A model generated the notes under the pieces. That model had not been told where the DNA came from. It worked only from the letters and a program-made list of their open reading frames with translations, and made no database searches. A program made the translations under genes and the position numbers. A DNA stretch of 9,560 nucleotides from an uncultured Clostridia bacterium (lineage in GTDB: Bacteria; Bacillota; Clostridia; Christensenellales; UBA1242). Location: positions 1 through 9,560 of the forward strand of contig CANRLJ010000115.1 in assembly GCA_947631485.1 (NCBI GenBank). Reading direction: 5' to 3'. This document shows positions 9,001 through 9,560 of this stretch, one piece after another; positions within the stretch are counted from its first letter, which is position 1, and the number at the start of each line of letters is the position of its first letter.

Positions 9001-9560
9001 AGTATTTGTTTTCATAGTCCTTAATCTCGGTGGTAAGATACGCCAAATCCCCGGCAGTTTCAATCAGATATGGACTGTCGGCAGTTCCCTCGCCCCTCCA
9101 TGCTTTGCCTTCTGAGTTTTCTGAAAGATCTTGGTCGTTGTTTGCCACGCCAAGTTGAAAGGCATTTTTCAAATAAGGAAGCCCACCATTTATGCCAACC
9201 TTCACGCCCCAAGTGGTTTCAAAATTCCACTTTTTGCTTGAGTCCCACATAGAACCAGCGCCCTCAGAAAGATAGAAGCCTTGCGTCTTTGCAAGTTGGG
9301 CTATGTCTGAGCAATTTTGCTTGCTGTATAAACTGTTTTCCTCTATTGTCACGCTTGTGGATTCCACCGTGTAGAGATAGTTTATTATGTCAGTTTCAAA
9401 TATCTCGCTTTCGCTTTGGTTGGTAACCATATAAAGATTTCCGACAACAAAACTGTTTGTAAATGAAACAGACCCCGTGCCCCTTGGCAAAAGAGAAATA
9501 TATCCAAAAAGTCCACCAAGTTTGGATGTTGAGGCAATCCTGATATCGCCGGCATAATAG
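1..9560 (-). CDS. Giant modular surface protein (GLUG, InlB B-repeat, MBG and YDG domains), internal fragment
   Basis: One frame, with codons starting at base 9559, runs to base 2 without a stop (3,186 complete codons) and is open at both ends. The translation is coherent throughout: domain motifs appear in this same frame from end to end, so no frameshift is visible. It reads as tandem beta-rich modules: GLUG (residues 1-295), InlB/Listeria-Bacteroides-type B-repeats (345-588, 1126-1752, 2404-2494), MBG/Ig-like domains (1029-1125, 1753-1880, 2495-2730, 2834-2954, 3041-3142) and YDG domains (2731-2833, 2955-3040). Only about ten Cys are present, acidic residues and Tyr are abundant, and I saw no membrane segment. 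These families usually occur in exported cell-wall or surface proteins of anaerobic bacteria. Adhesion or a structural fibre role is an inference; no ligand or catalytic site is visible. The signal peptide and any wall-anchoring signal would lie outside the window. Tryptophan is always TGG, so a standard code fits. Existence of the gene is very sure, function is not. Confidence 0.95.
2..133 (-). other. Start of a further domain cut by the left edge (residues 3143-3186)
   Basis: The last visible residues (VTQVSVTVLDKVGQRIEDVYV, then TLTLYYTVDG) are beta-like and follow the YDG/MBG series without a gap. They probably begin another domain of the same kind. There is no stop codon, LPxTG-type sorting signal or membrane anchor before the window ends. 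Confidence 0.45.
134..439 (-). other. MBG_2-like domain (residues 3041-3142)
   Basis: Directly after the GEIKPRKA strand comes TMTLATTKTQYTYGE (TYGE at 3052-3055, bases 395-406). This matches the k-x-x-YGd start typical of MBG_2 domains, which often alternate with YDG domains. Later strands are VSYSVKLVEDG, CYYVGRYEIVVDSY (with the VG-x-Y signature and the protein's last visible Cys) and TPTFEIVKKEVEK. Confidence 0.7.
440..697 (-). other. YDG domain (residues 2955-3040)
   Basis: This is the best-preserved YDG domain in the window. KDYDGTDK lies at residues 2968-2975 (bases 635-658), then LTLQGEVLSGEEDVYI, a middle FTAGVHVGKDLEVTL, the NYRFS strand at 3022-3026 (bases 482-496), and GEIKPRKA at 3033-3040 (bases 440-463). 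The known YDG pattern is K-x-YDGT ... G-x-x-GD-v ... vG-x-k-v-x-v ... NY-x-l ... I-x-p-k, and all its landmarks appear in the right order and spacing. YDG domains occur in tandem in secreted bacterial adhesin-like proteins. Confidence 0.85.
698..1060 (-). other. MBG-like domain with a helical insert (residues 2834-2954)
   Basis: It begins LTLNFEGLSTDTYNAEYNKDGY and carries VESGTYTYSVTM and AYQFVIDKILIE, the GTY-x-Y-x-V and Y-x-F-x-I-x-K strands that end MBG domains. Between the first strands and the GTY strand lies a predicted helical stretch (TIKDQVILDILKEKIGDITEMF, then LGDFAKAV) that ordinary MBG domains do not have. The final strand runs without a gap into the YDG domain. Confidence 0.6.
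1061..1369 (-). other. YDG/MBG-like domain (residues 2731-2833)
   Basis: It follows the YDG/MBG plan: a first strand ending ITKAFNQDVGKIEF (in place of K-x-YDGT), a middle VSVTLARSET, then HVGRYNLYLYAS, NKNYTLTKGG (N2790) and a closing VVLGTFEIEQTGG. The VG-x-Y...NYTL order with a short I-strand is the pattern that ends YDG and MBG domains. The YDG motif itself is lost, so this is a diverged copy of the better-preserved YDG domain further on. Confidence 0.6.
1370..1750 (-). other. MBG-like domain (residues 2604-2730)
   Basis: The segment opens with FTLMFYRHKIVSIVP, contains TYNQTSLWYVDVNYNVYQGD, and carries MIDAGTYTIRLLLDKNYYDI (around bases 1480-1525). The DAGTYTIRL...NY pattern is the most conserved part of MBG-type bacterial domains. 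It closes with YYTFEYHILALEVEL, the expected last strand leading to the next domain. Tyrosine content is high. Confidence 0.65.
1751..2077 (-). other. Ig-like domain (residues 2495-2603)
   Basis: The core YSYKWVKVGDDEETTISETN (Y2543 is in YKW) followed by TFSLEKQGSFDESGKYKLYLY (SGKY at 2573-2576) matches the bacterial Ig-like pattern of Y-x-W-x-K ... sGxYxlxv, where the Trp is the core residue and the GxY strand follows. The two usual Ig cysteines are absent, as is common in bacterial surface Ig folds. It separates B-repeat unit I from the MBG/YDG series. Confidence 0.55.
2078..2350 (-). repeat. B-repeat-like unit I (residues 2404-2494)
   Basis: It starts with VYVTYTNVPGEDEDG, continues with KPQVDGFTLEKLTY at the GY-x-F-x-GW position (Phe for Tyr, Leu for Trp), then a GYYKPTFYDGRDLSLLY hairpin, and closes with ISLKAYWKV (W2494), a good LYAxW-type end. 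The next strand, LNIQYYAFYGDEY, follows directly. Together with unit H this forms a second, shorter B-repeat cluster between the unassigned region and the Ig/MBG/YDG run. Confidence 0.6.
2351..2701 (-). repeat. Divergent InlB B-repeat-like unit H (residues 2287-2403)
   Basis: The unit ends with SFTWTMPSEDE (M2380) followed by EIKLYAFYS (K2395). The F-x-MP-x-ED...L-x-A-x-F/Y ending is the hallmark of the divergent InlB B-repeat (bacterial repeat) domain, in which the MP-x-x-D turn precedes the last strand. The strand IAIYKWNYDSEISG and an upstream IEVLAGNQIEIYLN fit the rest of the fold. A 10-residue acidic insert (ELAQEEANEI) separates the MP turn from the last strand. Confidence 0.6.
2702..3559 (-). 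other. Unassigned mixed region (residues 2001-2286)
   Basis: About 285 residues I cannot place. Beta-like parts include SYSIRVYVQAADL and NNLYLIRHILTV, which may be the end of a diverged MBG-like domain. A helical part runs from KDPEIKNKIELAKDAL (residue 2122 on) through FENLIFAAATAY. A later piece (ITRELLDELSISPETLNDLLYI) also looks helical. One Cys is present (DNCKL). The mixture of helix and strand sets it apart from the repeat arrays on both sides. Confidence 0.4.
3560..3919 (-). other. Predicted helical, charged insert with acidic linker (residues 1881-2000)
   Basis: The composition changes here from beta-like to strongly helical: VEEQAKFVFAKKILETYL, FSNFEQIAQFMKQSEAE, DIYAYILVKYFLM and YGKYKKFRAENEEFVSDIL all show i, i+3/i+4 hydrophobic spacing. 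Between them lies an acidic, Ala/Ser-rich linker, EKPAEEDDELIASASNDD (from about residue 1924). It sits immediately after the ITPAEIEI strand, where another beta domain would be expected. It resembles no family I can name; a small helical bundle or hinge is the likeliest reading. Confidence 0.5.
3920..4303 (-). other. MBG-like domain (residues 1753-1880)
   Basis: The segment carries MSWAISG (a middle strand), LNVGDYSFNFIISF (1839 on) and FSLVITPAEIEI (about 1869-1880). The order G-x-Y-x-x-x-F followed by an ITPA-x-I strand is the signature with which MBG/YDG-family bacterial domains end and pass to the next one. Upstream, a segment with GLVVPAPSGSM looks like a flexible loop. Exact family is uncertain. 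Confidence 0.55.
4304..4597 (-). repeat. Degenerate B-repeat-like unit G (residues 1655-1752)
   Basis: It begins with YKVRVMYNRKQTG (1655 on), the expected first strand after the EANT linker of unit F, and ends with LTLYVSW (W1752), matching the LYAxW terminus. The central GY-x-F-x-GW motif is not recognisable; a FVYDGVYYRNGDVFVKV hairpin occupies that part, and a partly helical stretch (FENLINEMAALATEEV) precedes it. Confidence 0.55.
4610..4930 (-). repeat. Near-canonical Listeria-Bacteroides/InlB B-repeat, unit F (residues 1544-1650)
   Basis: This is the clearest B-repeat in the window: YTISFNANGGNVDGG (1544-1558), a first strand and NGG turn, then AYDAEFALNRVPTASRFGYT, GYTFAGW at 1582-1588 (bases 4796-4816), and the terminal FALWEA with W1650. 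A 40-residue insert after the GW contains an acidic SSSEDDE patch and a second hairpin (GVEYFKFADETWIY), making the unit longer than the usual 70 or so residues. Its good fit anchors the assignment of the degenerate neighbours on both sides. Confidence 0.9.
4943..5299 (-). repeat. Degenerate B-repeat-like unit E (residues 1421-1539)
   Basis: An initial strand AKLYFHSG is followed by RKGYQANGWKW (GY at 1494-1495), which keeps both the GY and GW landmarks, then a GTWVFHIYKLWQAE terminus (W1539). An acidic VDEPDEAA loop precedes the core. The WQAETY connection leads straight into the next unit, the linker form expected between tandem Listeria-Bacteroides repeats. Confidence 0.65.
5300..5704 (-). 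repeat. Degenerate B-repeat-like unit D (residues 1286-1420)
   Basis: The unit has RDGYDFVGVRLV (G1351) at the position of GY-x-F-x-GW, with Val in place of the Trp, then a strand with LVWQKED and a closing YRFQIIVKQKI. Its first strand follows directly on unit C. Length is about 135 residues. The family assignment comes from position in the array and the GYDFVG core; on its own the unit would be hard to recognise. Confidence 0.45.
5705..6184 (-). repeat. Degenerate B-repeat-like unit C (residues 1126-1285)
   Basis: A central YVFYGWYV (W1232) matches the GY-x-F-x-GW core and the unit closes with LIALYKI (about 1280-1286), in which the usual final Trp of LYAxW is replaced by Tyr. At about 160 residues it is roughly twice the usual B-repeat length. 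The extra length lies before the core, where a Gly/Ser/Asp-rich stretch (LLDGAQSSTQDRNKDVSLDG) suggests a long surface loop. It is the first of five adjoining units. Confidence 0.5.
6185..6475 (-). other. Ig/MBG-like domain (residues 1029-1125)
   Basis: The segment contains short beta strands and ends with IAAGSYKVTISVDY (1108-1121). The AGSY-x-V-x-I pattern is the last-but-one strand of MBG and bacterial Ig-like domains, where aGtY-x-v is the most conserved part. The upstream ITWAERTDS segment fits a middle strand. Assignment to a specific Pfam family is not possible by eye. Confidence 0.45.
6476..7753 (-). other. Unassigned beta-rich region (residues 603-1028)
   Basis: About 425 residues without a domain I can name. 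It opens with YTVTLMFRKAV (603-613), resembling the first strand that follows a B-repeat, and shows alternating hydrophobic/polar segments typical of beta-sheet. Four of the protein's ten cysteines are here: a CYC pair near residue 718, one in SPCTN and one in AACYV. Several acidic and Asn/Ser-rich loops occur, and a PDEPLP linker (about residue 1026) leads into the next domain. It could be two to four highly diverged repeats, or a distinct functional domain; the sequence alone does not decide. No catalytic motif was recognised. Confidence 0.4.
7796..8056 (-). repeat. Degenerate B-repeat-like unit B (residues 502-588)
   Basis: The unit ends in LYAEWKG (W588), a clear B-repeat terminus, and has a central REGFVVSNIYGG where a canonical unit would have GY-x-F-x-GW. 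The first strand (GYIYVKYQLVYDAFF) and a VVWSTPYYD segment also fit a beta-grasp fold. The core is eroded enough that the assignment rests mainly on the C-terminal motif and the position next to unit A. The 62 residues between units A and B (8057-8242) hold no motif I recognise. Confidence 0.55.
8243..8527 (-). repeat. InlB B-repeat-like unit A (residues 345-439)
   Basis: This unit has the beta-grasp layout of the Listeria-Bacteroides (InlB B) repeat: an initial strand (GTYHIMLDE), a FGKTALPYL turn, the central RRGYKLLGYS (386-395) in place of the usual x-GY-x-F-x-GW, and the closing LYAVW (435-439). The GY pair and final W are kept, but the GW tryptophan is replaced by Tyr394. A W-rich insert (KWIWGEKADGTW) lies before the last strand. 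It directly follows the GLUG module. Confidence 0.75.
8675..9109 (-). other. Complete GLUG-type module (residues 151-295)
   Basis: The module opens with GEGTADSPYLIETAGDLAYL (residues 156-175), the classic G-x-GT-x-x-x-PYLI-x-x-x-x-DL entry. It continues with NDIDLTG (191-197), W-x-PIG (200-204), FSGVFDGNGYTISGI (216-230), GLFAYTNGAVIKNLTI (242-257) and a final GVFVGY...INC repeat (274-289). This order of aspartate-rich turn, F-x-G-x-FDGNGY and GLF...I-x-NL is characteristic of the right-handed beta-helix-like GLUG region seen in gut bacterial surface proteins. Three of the protein's few cysteines (232, 260, 289) fall here, so a disulphide is possible. Confidence 0.85.
9167..9559 (-). other. 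C-terminal end of a first GLUG-type module (residues 1-131)
   Basis: The first residues in the window include GGLFGY (residues 15-20), which matches the core of the GLUG motif, followed by a beta-rich stretch and then WNFETTW and NGGLPYLK (124-131). In GLUG-containing surface proteins a module often closes with a W...NGGLPYL-type segment directly before the next module begins, and that is the layout here. The beginning of this module is beyond the right edge. GLUG motifs are short beta-helix-like repeats found in secreted proteins; their exact role is not established. Confidence 0.65.

Noticed and set aside
1..9560. Possible reassignment of TGA to tryptophan (Mycoplasma-like or other low-GC lineages)
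   Set aside because: All tryptophans in the long frame, including those at conserved repeat positions, are TGG and there is no in-frame TGA in 3,186 codons.
1..9560. Near-identical tandem DNA repeats, CRISPR array or mobile element
   Set aside because: The protein repeats are highly diverged at the DNA level. I found no regularly spaced identical direct repeats, no terminal inverted repeats and no transposase motif.
1..9560. Promoters, terminators or an operon boundary
   Set aside because: There is no intergenic DNA in the window. AT-rich tracts and short hairpins inside the coding frame are not supported as regulatory sites.

Overview
The whole window lies inside one enormous protein-coding gene on the minus strand. 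Read from base 9559 down to base 2, a single frame stays open for 3,186 codons with no stop. Neither the start codon nor the stop codon is in the window, so the full protein is longer than about 3,190 residues. There is no intergenic DNA, and I see no second gene, RNA gene, promoter, terminator, mobile element or CRISPR array. Residue numbers below count from the first complete codon at the right-hand edge; the true N-terminus lies beyond base 9560.

The protein looks like a modular, extracellular, cell-surface fibre built from many diverged beta-sandwich or beta-grasp repeats. N- to C-terminal (right to left on the + strand) the order is: (1) the end of one GLUG-type module and a complete second one (9559-8675); (2) two InlB B-repeat-like units (8527-7796); (3) a long unassigned stretch (7753-6476); (4) an Ig/MBG-like domain (6475-6185); (5) five consecutive, strongly degenerate B-repeat-like units, one of them nearly canonical (6184-4304); (6) an MBG-like domain ending in an ITPAEI motif (4303-3920); (7) a charged, predicted-helical insert with an acidic Ala/Ser-rich linker (3919-3560); (8) a second unassigned stretch (3559-2702); (9) two more B-repeat-like units (2701-2078); (10) an Ig-like domain (2077-1751); (11) a C-terminal-ward run of MBG and YDG domains (1750-2), which continues past the left edge.

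The composition supports an exported protein. It has about ten Cys in 3,186 residues, and is rich in Asp, Glu, Tyr, Thr and Ser. No transmembrane segment or enzymatic motif is visible. The domain mix (List_Bact_rpt/InlB B-repeat, GLUG, YDG, MBG) is typical of giant putative adhesins of Firmicutes and other anaerobes. The moderate to low GC (around 40% by eye), AGA-dominated arginine usage and TGG-only tryptophan suggest an uncultured, gut-type Firmicutes/Clostridia-like bacterium using the standard bacterial code. That taxonomic guess is weak. No defence system, biosynthetic cluster or other multi-gene system can be seen. The interest lies in the size of the protein, the divergence of its repeats and the unassigned segments between them.
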